In this document: positions 35,949 through 45,386 of the stretch, one piece after another | How the letters are laid out: each line of letters begins with the position of its first letter | How positions within the stretch are numbered: the first letter of the stretch is position 1 | DNA from: Lysinibacillus antri | Lineage (GTDB): Bacteria > Bacillota > Bacilli > Bacillales_A > Planococcaceae | Assembly: GCF_003977595.1 (NCBI RefSeq) | Contig: NZ_RYYR01000011.1 | Location: 90,014-154,013 of the forward strand | Direction: 5' to 3' | DNA: 64,000 nucleotides | Made by a program: the position numbers and the translations under genes | Notes under the pieces: model-generated | Databases searched by the model: none | What the model saw: only the letters and a program-made list of their open reading frames with translations | What the model was told of the DNA's origin: nothing

Positions 35949-36175
35949 TAACCGCCGCTCACTGGAGGGATAATGGCAACCGTGTCATGCTCTTGAAGGG
36001 TATCTTCTAGCAACGCATATTCTTCATTAACCGCCACATGAACAAAATTACTAAAATCATATTGTTGTTCGATATAGTCGAGTAATTCTTTTACTGTACG
36101 CCCTTCAAAGGGAAGCTGCTCTTGTTCTTTCCCTACAATTTCTTTTAGTCTTGCAAAATATAAAATCGTAACCAA
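35948..36175 (-). CDS. moaD: Molybdopterin synthase sulphur carrier MoaD
   Basis: A 75-residue ubiquitin-like protein ending PPVSGG; the terminal Gly is thiocarboxylated by MoeB and donates sulphur through MoaE. I start it at the TTG 36175 (LVTILYFARLK) because AAAGGGGG lies seven bases upstream and the moaE stop is 2 bases before; longer frames lie within moaE. Length and ending match the family. Confidence 0.93.
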   Translation of the reverse strand: MVTILYFARLKEIVGKEQEQLPFEGRTVKELLDYIEQQYDFSNFVHVAVNEEYALLEDTLQEHDTVAIIPPVSGG

Positions 36176-36177
36176 CG

Positions 36178-36618
36178 TTATTCCCCCTTTGGCACTGGTT
36201 TTTTCTGTTGATCGCCAACCCATTCTTCCCCATTTTGCCAAATTTCTTTTTTCCATATCGGGACAATTTCTTTAATCCGTTCAATGGCATATTCATTTGC
36301 TTCATAGGCTGCTTTTCGATGGGGAGACGAAACCGCAATGACAACAGCGATATCCGATATTTGTAATTCTCCGATTCGATGGGCAATGGCCACTTTCGTT
36401 TCTGGCCACTTCTCTTGAATCTCTTGTCCGATTTGGGCAAGCATTTTTTCCGCCATTGGAACGTAAGCTTCATAGGCTAAGTACGTTGTTTGTATGCCAT
36501 TTGTCCATTCGCGAACATGACCTGTAAACACCGTTACAGCCCCCGCATTTGGGTGTAGTACTGCCTGTCGATACAGTTCAGGATTTAATTCCGTTGTCAC
36601 AATTTCAAATCGTTTCAT
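36178..36618 (-). CDS. moaE: Molybdopterin synthase catalytic subunit MoaE
   Basis: A 146-residue subunit inserting the dithiolene sulphurs from MoaD into precursor Z. Family motifs GAVTVFTGHVRE, LAYEAY, HRIGEL, VVIAVSSPHRKAA and the catalytic lysine region PIWKKEIW are in order. Start at 36618 (MKRFEIV) has TTGGAGGTG upstream and overlaps mobB by 14 bases. The last residues (VGDQQKKPVPKGE) are a normal tail. Confidence 0.95.
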   Translation of the reverse strand: MKRFEIVTTELNPELYRQAVLHPNAGAVTVFTGHVREWTNGIQTTYLAYEAYVPMAEKMLAQIGQEIQEKWPETKVAIAHRIGELQISDIAVVIAVSSPHRKAAYEANEYAIERIKEIVPIWKKEIWQNGEEWVGDQQKKPVPKGE

Positions 36619-37126
36619 ATAAATCACCTCCAATATAATGCTGCAACCAGATGAAAAGCTCGTCGTTATCATCTATATGAAAAGTTGGATAGTTTTCAAG
36701 CTGAAAAGGAACATGCGAAACAACACAAACAATCTCGTTTACATGTTGTAACGTTTCCCAATCCTCTTCATTTTTTACAAGAACGATTTTTGGATATGGT
36801 CCCTTTTTAAATCCCTCTATCAATAAAAGGTCCGTTTCTTCTACATTCACTAAGCGAATTAAATCCTCCAGTTGAGGTGACTTCTTTTGTTGGTGAAACA
36901 AAATCATATCGTCATCCGCTACGATAGAAGTAGCTGCCCCCGCTTGAAAAAATTTCATACTATCTGTGTGATCATTGGGGAGTTGTAACCCGTTTGCATG
37001 ACCATGATGTTTAATGACACTTACTTGTTTTCCTATGGCATGTAGCCTTTTAATCCAATTAGAGATGAGCGTTGTTTTTCCACTATTTTTAAAGCCAATC
37101 ACTTGTAAAATAGTTAGATTGTCCAT
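36605..37126 (-). CDS. mobB: MobB, molybdopterin-guanine dinucleotide biosynthesis adaptor
   Basis: A 173-residue P-loop GTPase (GFKNSGKTTLI at 11-21) that assists MobA. Conserved VIKHHGHA follows the first helix, and LLIEGFKKGPYPKIVLV is the typical Walker-B-like region. It overlaps moeA upstream by 13 bases and moaE downstream by 14. Confidence 0.93.
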   Translation of the reverse strand: MDNLTILQVIGFKNSGKTTLISNWIKRLHAIGKQVSVIKHHGHANGLQLPNDHTDSMKFFQAGAATSIVADDDMILFHQQKKSPQLEDLIRLVNVEETDLLLIEGFKKGPYPKIVLVKNEEDWETLQHVNEIVCVVSHVPFQLENYPTFHIDDNDELFIWLQHYIGGDLYETI

Positions 37127-38370
37127 TCATCTACCCCTTCTTCAACACCGAGTAGTAAAATATCCACAACATCTCCTTGCTGGAAATTTCGTGTACCACC
37201 TGGGAGAACGATAAACGCATTTCCCTTTGCAATGGATGTGACGGCATTTGATTTATTAAAGCCGGCTGGAGTAGCATACGCATTCATCCCATCAAAATGG
37301 AAAACACTGCGAATAAACCGCGTAAATGGGTTGGGCTTTAAAATATCCTCTATTAGACGCGCCTTGAAATGCGGTAAAAATGGACGCTTATTGCCCATCA
37401 TCCTCTGAATAGCAGGACGTACAAAAAGTTCAAAACCTGTATAACAAGCTGAAGGATTACCAGATAAACCAAATAATAATTTGCCATCTAGCGTAGCAAC
37501 GGTAGTAACACTTCCAGGACGCATCGCAATTTTATTAAATAACACTTTCGCACCTAGGCGTTGATAGATCTCCGGTAAATAATCAAAGTCTCCTACTGAT
37601 ACTCCCCCAGTAGTAATGACACAATCATTTTCTGCCAGTGCTTTTTTTACTAATGCAAGACAATTGTCTAATTCATCTGTAAAAAACCCATAGGATGTCC
37701 CCGTAATTCCCATTCGCGTTAGCTGCGTTTCTACCATTGGACCGTTACTATTTCGTATTTTTCCAGGAGCTAATTCTTCGTGTGGTGACACTAATTCCGT
37801 TCCCGTACAAATAATTCCGACTGATGGTTTTTGGTGTACTTTCACTTTTGTATACCCGAATGTAGCCAATAACGCAATCGTTCCTGGGTGAATAAAGGAT
37901 CCTTCCTGAATTAACAGCTCCCCTTCTTTTGCGTCCTCTCCTTTTAACGATACATTCTCATAAGGCGCAAAAGGTTTTCGAATTGAAAAGGAATTCCCCT
38001 GTTCGACGGTTTGTTCCAGCATTACGATGGCATCTGCCCCTTCTGGAATTGGCGCACCTGTCATAATACGAATGGCTTCATAGGGTTGTAATTGTTTAGT
38101 AGAAACATGTCCTGCCCCAATATGATCAATTACCTGAAAAGGAATGCGATTGTCTCCGGATGCCCCGATGGAATCTTGGGATCGAATAGCAAAACCATCA
38201 TAAGGAGAACGATGAAAACTCGGTACATCATGTTTAGCAACAATCGGTTCAGCGAGTGAATAGCCATAACTTTGCAAATAATCGATTTCAATTATCGGCG
38301 TCCTTTTTACATGTTCCATTACTTGATTAACCGCATCTTTTACTTTGATTGGCTTTCGAATTTCTACCAT
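37114..38370 (-). CDS. moeA: Molybdopterin molybdotransferase MoeA
   Basis: A 418-residue enzyme inserting molybdate into adenylylated molybdopterin. Conserved blocks include PSFHRSPYDGFAIR (about 50-63), MTGAPIPEGADAIVMLE (about 105-121), TTGGVSVGDFD (about 250-260), and LFGLSGNPSACYTGFE. The start at 38370 (MVEIRK) uses GGAG nine bases upstream; an in-frame TTG at 38385 overlaps that site. First gene of the six-gene minus-strand operon, divergent from moaC across 62 bases. A TGTAAACGTTT block near the promoter loosely resembles a CcpA site. Confidence 0.95.
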   Translation of the reverse strand: MVEIRKPIKVKDAVNQVMEHVKRTPIIEIDYLQSYGYSLAEPIVAKHDVPSFHRSPYDGFAIRSQDSIGASGDNRIPFQVIDHIGAGHVSTKQLQPYEAIRIMTGAPIPEGADAIVMLEQTVEQGNSFSIRKPFAPYENVSLKGEDAKEGELLIQEGSFIHPGTIALLATFGYTKVKVHQKPSVGIICTGTELVSPHEELAPGKIRNSNGPMVETQLTRMGITGTSYGFFTDELDNCLALVKKALAENDCVITTGGVSVGDFDYLPEIYQRLGAKVLFNKIAMRPGSVTTVATLDGKLLFGLSGNPSACYTGFELFVRPAIQRMMGNKRPFLPHFKARLIEDILKPNPFTRFIRSVFHFDGMNAYATPAGFNKSNAVTSIAKGNAFIVLPGGTRNFQQGDVVDILLLGVEEGVDEWTI

Positions 38371-38432
38371 TTCTTTCAACTCCAAACGTTTACATGATAT
38401 AATTTTTATACAATTTTAGGAAGGATGATTTC

Positions 38433-38921
38433 ATGAGCGAGCTTACCCATTTCAATGAACAAGGTCGAGCAAAAATGGTCGACATTTCGGATAAGGCTGA
38501 AACCGTTCGTACTGCAGTTGCCACATCGTCTGTGATCGTAAATAAATTAATTTATGATCAAATTTCAGAAGGAACAAATAAAAAAGGAGATGTTTTTGCC
38601 GTCGCACAAGTTGCGGGAATTATGGCAGCAAAAAATACATCCTCTCTACTACCGATGTGTCACCCACTATCCTTAACGGGGATCAACATTACCTTTGATT
38701 GGGACTTAGAAAACCAATATATCATCCACATTCGTTCTGAAGTAAAAACAAAAGGTTCAACAGGTGTTGAGATGGAGGCGTTAGTTGCCGCCACAACGGC
38801 CGCGCTTACTATTTACGATATGTGTAAAGCAGCTGGAAAAGAAATGATTATTGGTCCGACCATGTTAGTAGAAAAAACAGGTGGTAAAAATGGTGATTAC
38901 TCACGCAAAATGGATGACTAA
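38433..38921 (+). CDS. moaC: Cyclic pyranopterin monophosphate synthase MoaC
   Basis: A 162-residue enzyme converting the MoaA product to cyclic pyranopterin monophosphate. The start [15 protein letters not shown], the conserved [13 protein letters not shown] (about 70-82), GVEMEALVA and the C-terminal MTI-like [12 protein letters not shown] are all present. It is the only molybdenum gene on the plus strand: divergent from moeA, convergent with moaB only 5 bases away, so the transcripts must overlap or share termination. Confidence 0.96.
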   Translation: MSELTHFNEQGRAKMVDISDKAETVRTAVATSSVIVNKLIYDQISEGTNKKGDVFAVAQVAGIMAAKNTSSLLPMCHPLSLTGINITFDWDLENQYIIHIRSEVKTKGSTGVEMEALVAATTAALTIYDMCKAAGKEMIIGPTMLVEKTGGKNGDYSRKMDD

Positions 38922-38926
38922 CGCAT

Positions 38927-39433
38927 TCATTTTGCGCGCTTTTTTAACTCAAACACAAGATGATTTAATTCGGTTAGTATGAGTTTTTCCATTGCAAGTT
39001 TTACCGCGCCCGTAGAACCTGGTAGAGTAAAAATCACTTTATTATTTACTACACCAGCGACTGCTCGACTTGCCATTGCACGTGTCCCAATATCTTCTGT
39101 AAAACTTAAATAACGAAAGAGTTCCCCAAAACCCGGTATTTCTTTATTAAATAAAGGCTGAATGGCTTCAATGGTAACATCTCGAGTTGCAATTCCTGTA
39201 CCCCCTGTTGTAATGATGCAATCCACTTCAGGATGATTCGCCCACTGCTTCAAAGTCTCCCGTATTTCCAGTAATTCATCGCGACAAATTTTCCGCTCGA
39301 TTACACGGATTTGACTCGCACTAGCAAGCTTTTCTACTAGTGCGCCCCCCTTGTCAGTATGATAATCTCTCGTATCACTTACTGTTAAAATTGCCATTTT
39401 TATTTCAGTATCATATTGAAACTGTTGCGACAT
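38927..39433 (-). CDS. moaB: Molybdopterin adenylyltransferase MoaB/Mog
   Basis: A 168-residue MoaB/Mog-fold protein that adenylylates molybdopterin for MoeA. It shows the pterin-binding TTGGTGIATRD motif (about 75-85) and the LPGSTGAVK loop (about 139-147). Last gene of the MalK-like ATPase-modA-modB-moeB-moaB cluster, 14 bases after moeB. MoaB and Mog differ little in sequence, so either name is acceptable. Confidence 0.92.
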   Translation of the reverse strand: MSQQFQYDTEIKMAILTVSDTRDYHTDKGGALVEKLASASQIRVIERKICRDELLEIRETLKQWANHPEVDCIITTGGTGIATRDVTIEAIQPLFNKEIPGFGELFRYLSFTEDIGTRAMASRAVAGVVNNKVIFTLPGSTGAVKLAMEKLILTELNHLVFELKKRAK

Positions 39434-39447
39434 TTCTTCACCTTCTT

Positions 39448-40467
39448 TTAACCGAACAATTCTGTATAAATTTTTCTACCTTCATTTATATTTTTCAATC
39501 CATGGATGAGTAAACGACCATCTTGAAAAACAATTAAACGGTAAGGATTTTTGTCAATCTCAATAAAATACGGGGTTCTCTTAATAAAATACCCCCTGCG
39601 AATGGCTGCTTTTTCAGCATCCTGTAAAGATATTTTTCTTTCTTTACTCGGTAACACCTGAACTGTATCACGACCACATAATACGGTATATAGCTGCTCA
39701 TGTTGCCGCTCTAAAGATGGATGAGTTGGGGTTTCACTACATGTAGCACAGTGCGGATTTTTGATTCTGGAAATGCCAATGTCCATGTTCCCATTTGTCC
39801 AACAATCGAAATGATGTACTTTATTTCGAACAATATCCATATTTTCTGTCAGTATTTTTAAAGCTTCCGCACATTGCATGGCACTCGTCATCATAACGGC
39901 TGGTGCGATAATCCCAACTGTATCACATGTATCATTTAAGGTTGGTAGTATCGGCAGTAAACATCTAAAACAAGCTGTTTTCTTTGGTATAAAAGGGAAA
40001 ACAATTCCAGAACTCCCTACACAAGCGCCATAAATCCAAGGTATGTTATACTTGAAAGCCACATCATTGATTAAGAGCCTTGTTTCAAAATTATCTGTTG
40101 CATCCATAATTAAATCAACTTGTGGTGCTATGGATTCCATAAAAACAGGATCCGCATGTTGGATATATGTATGTAATGTGATTTGTGAATTAATGAGTTG
40201 AAGCCGATTTTTTGCAGCAACGACTTTTGGGAGCATTGCCTTCGCATCTTGTTCAGTAAATAATTGTTGTCTTTGTAAATTTGAAAATTCAACATAATCT
40301 CGATCGATTAAATGGATTGTACCCACGCCCGCACGTACAAGCGTTTCCGCAATAGCCGATCCAAGCGCACCACAACCAATAATCGCGACTTTCGAATGTT
40401 TCAATTTATGTTGACCTTCTTCGGCAATAGGTTTAAACAATGTCTGCCTTGAATAGCGATTGTCCAA
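39448..40467 (-). CDS. moeB: MoaD adenylyltransferase MoeB (ThiF family)
   Basis: A 339-residue E1-like enzyme, the length of B. subtilis MoeB. The ATP-binding VAIIGCGALGSAIAETLVRAG (about 28-48), RDYVEFSNLQRQ and zinc-binding cysteine pairs (CFRCLLP and CATC) are present; TDNFETRLLIND carries the adenylation Asp. The C-terminal 80 residues form an extra domain beyond the E1 core, as in other Bacillus MoeB proteins. It activates MoaD's Gly-Gly end. 77 bases separate it from modB. Confidence 0.93.
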   Translation of the reverse strand: MDNRYSRQTLFKPIAEEGQHKLKHSKVAIIGCGALGSAIAETLVRAGVGTIHLIDRDYVEFSNLQRQQLFTEQDAKAMLPKVVAAKNRLQLINSQITLHTYIQHADPVFMESIAPQVDLIMDATDNFETRLLINDVAFKYNIPWIYGACVGSSGIVFPFIPKKTACFRCLLPILPTLNDTCDTVGIIAPAVMMTSAMQCAEALKILTENMDIVRNKVHHFDCWTNGNMDIGISRIKNPHCATCSETPTHPSLERQHEQLYTVLCGRDTVQVLPSKERKISLQDAEKAAIRRGYFIKRTPYFIEIDKNPYRLIVFQDGRLLIHGLKNINEGRKIYTELFG

Positions 40468-40544
40468 TAGATTGGTTTCCTCCTTCTCGTGTGAATGACC
40501 TCATCATTTCTTGAAATATATGTTTCTTGTAACGAAAGATGAAC

Positions 40545-41225
40545 TTACTTTTGCTTCATTTGAACGAAAAAAAGCATAAGAAACGAAATAATTAATATCG
40601 TCAACACCCATAGCCACGCTAAATATATATTGCTACTATCAATAGCGAGATAAATGGCTGTTGGAATTGTTTGTGTTTTATTTGGAATATTCCCTGCAAA
40701 CATTAAAGTCGCACCAAATTCACCTAAACACCGGGCAAAGCTTAAAATACTCCCAGAAATAAGTGCCTTAGAAGCAATTGGAATAGAAATAAATAAAAAT
40801 ACTTGCCATTCACTTGCTCCATCCACACGAGCTGCATCTTCAATATTTTTATCAATCGATTGAAAGCCCGATTTCGCAGACATATACATTAATGGAAAAG
40901 CAACGACAAAAGCAGCAATCACACCTGCATACCACGTAAAAATAATCGGCTGTTGGAATATCCATTCAATCGCTTGACCGACGATACTATTTCGTCCAAA
41001 TACGACGATGAGGATAAACCCGACAACGGTCGGCGGTAGGACCATTGGAAGCATTAGGAGCGTTTCGATGATCGATTTGCCTTTAAAGGATGCTCGCCCT
41101 AAAAATCTGCCAACAACAGTTCCGATTAGGATGACAAAAATGCTTGCAATTACCGAAATTTTTAACGACAACCATATAGGGCTGAAAAAATCTTGTACAC
41201 TACTATTACTGAATAATAAAACCAT
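40545..41225 (-). CDS. modB: Molybdate ABC transporter permease ModB
   Basis: A 226-residue membrane protein with five helices and the cytoplasmic EAA motif (DAARVDGASEWQVF, about 135-148) that contacts the ATPase. WLSLKISVIASIF starts the first helix; FLGEFGATLMFAGN (about 173) is the ModB signature. It overlaps modA by about 20 bases. The start is uncertain: ATG 41225 (MVLLF) is chosen; a TTG three codons upstream is possible, and neither has a strong ribosome site. Confidence 0.92.
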   Translation of the reverse strand: MVLLFSNSSVQDFFSPIWLSLKISVIASIFVILIGTVVGRFLGRASFKGKSIIETLLMLPMVLPPTVVGFILIVVFGRNSIVGQAIEWIFQQPIIFTWYAGVIAAFVVAFPLMYMSAKSGFQSIDKNIEDAARVDGASEWQVFLFISIPIASKALISGSILSFARCLGEFGATLMFAGNIPNKTQTIPTAIYLAIDSSNIYLAWLWVLTILIISFLMLFFVQMKQK

Positions 41226-41982
41226 ACTTTTCAAATACCTTTAAGGATTGTTCAGATTGTAAAAATGTATAAAAGGATTTTATTTCATCATAATGCGGTG
41301 AGTCCTTCAGAATGCCCACAGGATAAACAATTGGCGAATGACTATCCTCTTTGGCGCTTGCCACAATTTTTACTTGGTCAGATAGCAGCGCATCGGTTTT
41401 ATAGACTACCCCAGCAGTGACATTCCCTGTTTCTACGTAAGTTAACACTTGGCGTACATCCTTTGCATAGACAAACTTCTCCTGAATTTCTTCCCATATC
41501 CCGAAATGCTCAAAGGTTTCCTTCGCATAATACCCTGCTGGCACTGTTTCCGGCGTACCAATCGAAATTGGTTCGATGTGACTTTTGTTTAAATCTTGAA
41601 AACTAGTAGTTTCTACTTTATTATTTTTGGGAACGATTAACACGAGTTCATTTTTTAATAGGTTGATATGGTCTTCTGAAGAAATATCCCCAGCTTCTAC
41701 TAGATGATCAAATTTTTCCTTAGAAGCAGAAAAAAATAAATCCACCTGGGCCCCTTGTTTTATTTGTGCTTCGAGTGTACCTGAACTTCCAACATTTATA
41801 TTAAAATGAACATTCGGATTCTTTTCTATATATGTATCAATCACCTCTTCCATCGCATCTTGTAAGCTAGAAGCAATGGAAATCGTTAACTTCGCTTGCT
41901 TTGACGAACGATCATTTTCTGAACAACCAGAAATCAATAGAGCTAAACATAGAATGAAAATTAGTTGTAATTTTTTTGACAT
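41206..41982 (-). CDS. modA: Molybdate-binding lipoprotein ModA
   Basis: A 258-residue substrate-binding protein with a lipoprotein signal (lipobox LLISGC near residue 20). Conserved ModA features are LTISIASSLQDAMEEV (about 32), NVGSSGTLEAQIKQGAQVDLFFSA and the TPETVPAGYYAKE region that forms the oxyanion pocket. It delivers molybdate (or tungstate) to ModB outside the membrane. Six bases after the ATPase gene and overlapping modB. Confidence 0.94.
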   Translation of the reverse strand: MSKKLQLIFILCLALLISGCSENDRSSKQAKLTISIASSLQDAMEEVIDTYIEKNPNVHFNINVGSSGTLEAQIKQGAQVDLFFSASKEKFDHLVEAGDISSEDHINLLKNELVLIVPKNNKVETTSFQDLNKSHIEPISIGTPETVPAGYYAKETFEHFGIWEEIQEKFVYAKDVRQVLTYVETGNVTAGVVYKTDALLSDQVKIVASAKEDSHSPIVYPVGILKDSPHYDEIKSFYTFLQSEQSLKVFEKYGFIIQ

Positions 41983-41988
41983 GTGACT

Positions 41989-43068
41989 TCACCTGCATTC
42001 CTCAATGGATATTCTGTTTGTAGTCTCTTTATCAAAGAAATGGACATGCTCCATTTGAACTGACAATTGAATTGAATTTAGTAATGGTGCATTGAGCGGT
42101 AAACGTGTAATCAGAGGTTGATTATTATATGTTGCATAAACATAGTTTTCCGTACCCATAAATTCTGACCGATCAATGTTGACATGAAAAATAATGCTAT
42201 GAGTTAGATTCAAATGAAAATGTTCGGGTCGTATACCTATGATCACTTCCCTCTTGTTTTGTAACTTCCCCCTGTGTTTATCTGGAATTTCAAATGAATT
42301 TTCGCCGATTTGAATGACGTTCTCATTAATCGTCGCTTCGAAAAAATTCATAGGAGGCGATCCAATAAATCCCGCAACAAACAGATTACTTGGTTTATTA
42401 TAGACTTCCTCCGGGGACCCAACTTGTTGAATTGTTCCTTCATTCATCACGACTAAACGTGTAGCCATCGTTAATGCTTCTGTTTGATCGTGGGTTACAT
42501 AAAGAAACGTTGATTCAAGTTCTTTATGCAGCTTGGTAATTTCTACACGCATTTGTAAACGCAATTGAGCATCTAAATTTGATAATGGCTCGTCCATTAG
42601 AAAAAAGCTTGGTTGACGAATGATTGCACGACCTATTACCACTCGTTGACATTGACCACCAGAAAGTTCATGCGGTTTTTTATGTAAATATAGCTGAAGA
42701 TTTAACATGCTGGCGATACTTTCAACTCGTTGTTTAATCTCCTGTTTCGGTATTTTACTTCGCTTTAACGTAAAGGCCAAATTATCAAAAACTGTTAAAT
42801 GAGGATATAATGCATAGTTTTGAAACACCATGGCCACATCGCGCTTTTGCGGTGGAAGATGGTTGATTAATTGACGATTAAAATAGATTTCCCCATCCGT
42901 CACAGGCTCTAATCCAGCAATTAGCTTAAGCAATGTTGATTTTCCGCAGCCAGAAGGACCGACGATGACAAGAAATTCCTTATCTTCTATCTCTAAATTA
43001 ACATTATTTATTGCTATAATAGACTCATTATATTGCTTCTGTATATTCTTTAATGAAAGTTGTACCAT
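41989..43068 (-). CDS. MalK/UgpC-type ABC ATPase acting in the molybdate operon
   Basis: A 359-residue ATPase: Walker A GPSGCGKST (about 36-44), Q-loop FQNYALYPH, signature LSGGQCQRV (about 134-142), Walker B FFLMDEPLSNLD. Its length, the spacing ending in a TOBE_2-like regulatory tail (IIGIRPEHFHL, about 280) and the family motifs match the MalK/MsmX/UgpC carbohydrate-importer ATPases rather than classical ModC with a MOP tail. Position directly before modA and modB, with a 6-base gap, makes it the likely energising subunit for molybdate uptake. Multi-substrate sharing with sugar importers is possible, as for MsmX. Confidence 0.85.
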   Translation of the reverse strand: MVQLSLKNIQKQYNESIIAINNVNLEIEDKEFLVIVGPSGCGKSTLLKLIAGLEPVTDGEIYFNRQLINHLPPQKRDVAMVFQNYALYPHLTVFDNLAFTLKRSKIPKQEIKQRVESIASMLNLQLYLHKKPHELSGGQCQRVVIGRAIIRQPSFFLMDEPLSNLDAQLRLQMRVEITKLHKELESTFLYVTHDQTEALTMATRLVVMNEGTIQQVGSPEEVYNKPSNLFVAGFIGSPPMNFFEATINENVIQIGENSFEIPDKHRGKLQNKREVIIGIRPEHFHLNLTHSIIFHVNIDRSEFMGTENYVYATYNNQPLITRLPLNAPLLNSIQLSVQMEHVHFFDKETTNRISIEECR

Positions 43069-43117
43069 AATAATCTCCCCTAATAAGAGGTTTTTGTAAA
43101 TACGAATGTTATGAAAA

Positions 43118-43150
43118 AAGCCGTTGCTCTTTAAAATCTAGCAACGACTT
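43118..43150 (-). terminator. Terminator-like hairpin at the 5' end of the mod transcript
   Basis: AAGCCGTTGCT (43118-43128) pairs with AGCAACGACTT (43140-43150, one mismatch), with TTTTTT on the minus strand. It lies upstream of the MalK-like gene, after a separate ptsI terminator, so it may be an attenuator. Confidence 0.6.
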
Positions 43151-43153
43151 AAT

Positions 43154-43180
43154 AGTATAATGTATTCCATAATTGTTCAA
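43154..43180 (-). promoter_or_regulatory. Possible sigma-A promoter of the mod operon
   Basis: TTGAAC (43175-43180) and TATACT (43154-43159) on the minus strand, spaced 15 bases, which is short of the ideal 17. A start site about 7 bases on would begin the transcript at the terminator-like hairpin. Confidence 0.35.
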
Positions 43181-43258
43181 ATAGTACATATTTTTAAAGA
43201 TTATGAAGATTAGGCTTTTACGCTCAATGTAGCACCTTTCAAGATTTTATAAACGAAA

Positions 43259-43296
43259 GGAAGAGTACAATTCGTGCTAAAGAATTGTACTCTTCC
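43259..43296 (-). terminator. Intrinsic terminator of the fru-pts operon
   Basis: Perfect 14-bp stem (43259-43272 with 43283-43296), 20 bases past the ptsI stop, followed on the minus strand by TTTCGTTT. Confidence 0.85.
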
Positions 43297-43316
43297 CTTG
43301 ATTTGAATTCGGACTG

Positions 43317-45038
43317 TTAGCGATTGAGAACGGTTGATTTTATAAATGCTTGGACCTCTTCTGAACTTTGCATCGTCAAGACTTTTTCTGCAATGGTCTT
43401 CATATCTGAACGTGACAACATTGAAATTTGACTCCTTGCTTTTAAAATGGATGTCGCACTCATACTAAATTCATCTAGTCCTAAACCTAATAAAATCGGA
43501 ATTGCTACTTCATCCCCTGCCATTTCCCCGCACATACCGACCCATTTCCCATGAGTATGTGCTGCATCAATCACGTTTTTTATTAACCGAAGAATGGCGG
43601 GATTGTATGGCTGATATAAGTAAGAAACTCTTTCATTCATTCGATCGGCTGCTAATGTATATTGAATTAAATCATTTGTACCAATGGAAAAGAAATCAAC
43701 TTCTTTGGCGAATACATCTGCCATGACCGCTGTTGACGGGATTTCCACCATAATTCCAATTTCAATGTTGTTTGAAACTTGAATCCCCGTTTCTTGAAGT
43801 TGTTTTTTCTCCTCGAAAAGGATCGATTTTGCCTGATGGTATTCATCGATGGTTGCAATCATCGGGAACATTATTTTTAAATTACCATAAGTACTAGCTC
43901 TTAACAGTGCCCGAAGCTGTGTACGGAACATATCTTGCATACTTAAACATAATCGAATTGCGCGAAACCCAAGGAACGGATTCATTTCTTTTGGGAGGTC
44001 AAGGTAAGGTAGCTCTTTATCCCCACCGATATCTAATGTACGGACGACGACAGGTTTTCCCTCCATGCTTTCCAATACCGTTTTATAGGCTTGAAATTGT
44101 TCCTCTTCAGTTGGTAATTGTGAGCGTCCCATATATAAAAATTCCGTACGGTAAAGTCCCACTGCTTCCCCACCGTTTTCTAATACACCTTTCACATCTT
44201 GTGGTGTACCGATATTCCCGCCAAGCTCTACTTGATGGCTATCCATCGTAACCGTTTTTTCATTTTTTAGTTTTGCCCATTCTTTTCTTTGTGTTTCATA
44301 TGCGATTTTTTTCGCATTGTACTGTTTGATTTCATCTTCTGTTGGATTTACGAGTACTTTACCTTCAATTCCGTCTACAATTACAGTCATATCATTTTCG
44401 ATTACTGACATCACATGCTTAGTACCTACGACAGCTGGTATTTCCATCGAACGTGCCATGATCGCTGAATGAGATGTGCGACCACCGATATCTGTCGTAA
44501 AGCCTTTTACAAATTGACGATTCAATTGAGCTGTATCAGAAGGTGTTAAGTCCTCAGCAATAATGACCACTTCTTCTGAAATGGTACTCGGATTGATGAT
44601 CTCAATCCCTAATAAGTGCCCTAATAACCGTTTTGAAACATCTCGAATATCTGCTGCCCGTTCCCTCATATATTCGTTATCCATATTTTCAAACATCGCT
44701 ATAAACATCGCTGCCACTTCATTTAAAGCATATTCAACATTTACTTGATCGGTCGTTACTTTATCTTTAATCGGTTGAATAAATTCTGGATCGCTTAATA
44801 TAAGAAGATGGGCAGCAAAAATTTCAGCTTTATCTTCTCCAAGCTTTTTACTCGTTTCGGTTTTTATTACATCCAGTTCTGCTTTTGTTTTTTCAAGCAT
44901 CTTGTCAAAGCGTTGTAATTCCTCTTCCGTATTGGTAACACTTGTTTTCACCACTTGGAGTTCTTGATTTTGCAAACGGAAAGCTTTGGCGATGCATATT
45001 CCAGGAGAAGCTGCGATTCCTTCAATGGTTGTAGACAT
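43317..45038 (-). CDS. ptsI: PTS enzyme I (phosphoenolpyruvate-protein phosphotransferase)
   Basis: A 573-residue soluble kinase that takes phosphate from PEP and passes it to HPr. The active-site His lies in [18 protein letters not shown] (about 183-200); the C-terminal PEP-binding barrel shows [17 protein letters not shown] (about 330) and the catalytic Cys motif GMCGEMAGD (about 500). I use ATG 45038 because AAGGAGA is nine bases upstream; GTG 45044 is too close. Last gene of fruK-fruA-ptsH-ptsI, 20 bases after ptsH. Confidence 0.96.
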   Translation of the reverse strand: MSTTIEGIAASPGICIAKAFRLQNQELQVVKTSVTNTEEELQRFDKMLEKTKAELDVIKTETSKKLGEDKAEIFAAHLLILSDPEFIQPIKDKVTTDQVNVEYALNEVAAMFIAMFENMDNEYMRERAADIRDVSKRLLGHLLGIEIINPSTISEEVVIIAEDLTPSDTAQLNRQFVKGFTTDIGGRTSHSAIMARSMEIPAVVGTKHVMSVIENDMTVIVDGIEGKVLVNPTEDEIKQYNAKKIAYETQRKEWAKLKNEKTVTMDSHQVELGGNIGTPQDVKGVLENGGEAVGLYRTEFLYMGRSQLPTEEEQFQAYKTVLESMEGKPVVVRTLDIGGDKELPYLDLPKEMNPFLGFRAIRLCLSMQDMFRTQLRALLRASTYGNLKIMFPMIATIDEYHQAKSILFEEKKQLQETGIQVSNNIEIGIMVEIPSTAVMADVFAKEVDFFSIGTNDLIQYTLAADRMNERVSYLYQPYNPAILRLIKNVIDAAHTHGKWVGMCGEMAGDEVAIPILLGLGLDEFSMSATSILKARSQISMLSRSDMKTIAEKVLTMQSSEEVQAFIKSTVLNR

Positions 45039-45058
45039 ATTCACTTTCTCCTTGAGTT

Positions 45059-45325
45059 TTATTGTGCAAGGCCTTCGTTTTTCATCACTTCATCCATTTT
45101 TTCGATTACTTGTGCTTCATCTTCACCATCTGCCGTAATGGTAATTGTCGCCCCATTTGGAACACCTAATGCCATGACACCCATAATGGATTTTAGATTG
45201 GCTTGTTTTCCTTTATATTCAATTTTAACTTCTGATTTGAAATTTGTTAGTGCACCGACAATGACTGTTGCTGGACGGGCGTGAATCCCTTGCTCGCTTG
45301 TAATCGTATAATTTTTTGCTATCAT
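45059..45325 (-). CDS. ptsH: PTS phosphocarrier HPr
   Basis: An 88-residue phosphocarrier. With the start at ATG 45325 (seven bases after GGAGG) the PEP-dependent site is His15 in GIHARPAT and the regulatory serine lies in [11 protein letters not shown] near residue 46, exactly the B. subtilis numbering; a start two codons earlier would be misplaced against the ribosome site. Ser46 phosphorylation by HPrK would link it to CcpA-mediated catabolite repression. 61 bases after fruA with no terminator between, so probably co-transcribed. Confidence 0.96.
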   Translation of the reverse strand: MIAKNYTITSEQGIHARPATVIVGALTNFKSEVKIEYKGKQANLKSIMGVMALGVPNGATITITADGEDEAQVIEKMDEVMKNEGLAQ

Positions 45326-45386
45326 GTTCATTCCTCCAATAGTTTTAGTTCCTTATCATAATCGACAGACAAACACTAGTTCATTC

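Noticed and set aside
38378..38391. CcpA (cre) site upstream of moeA
   Set aside because: The TGTAAACGTTTGGA block matches only 12 of 14 consensus positions and single matches are common in AT-rich DNA.
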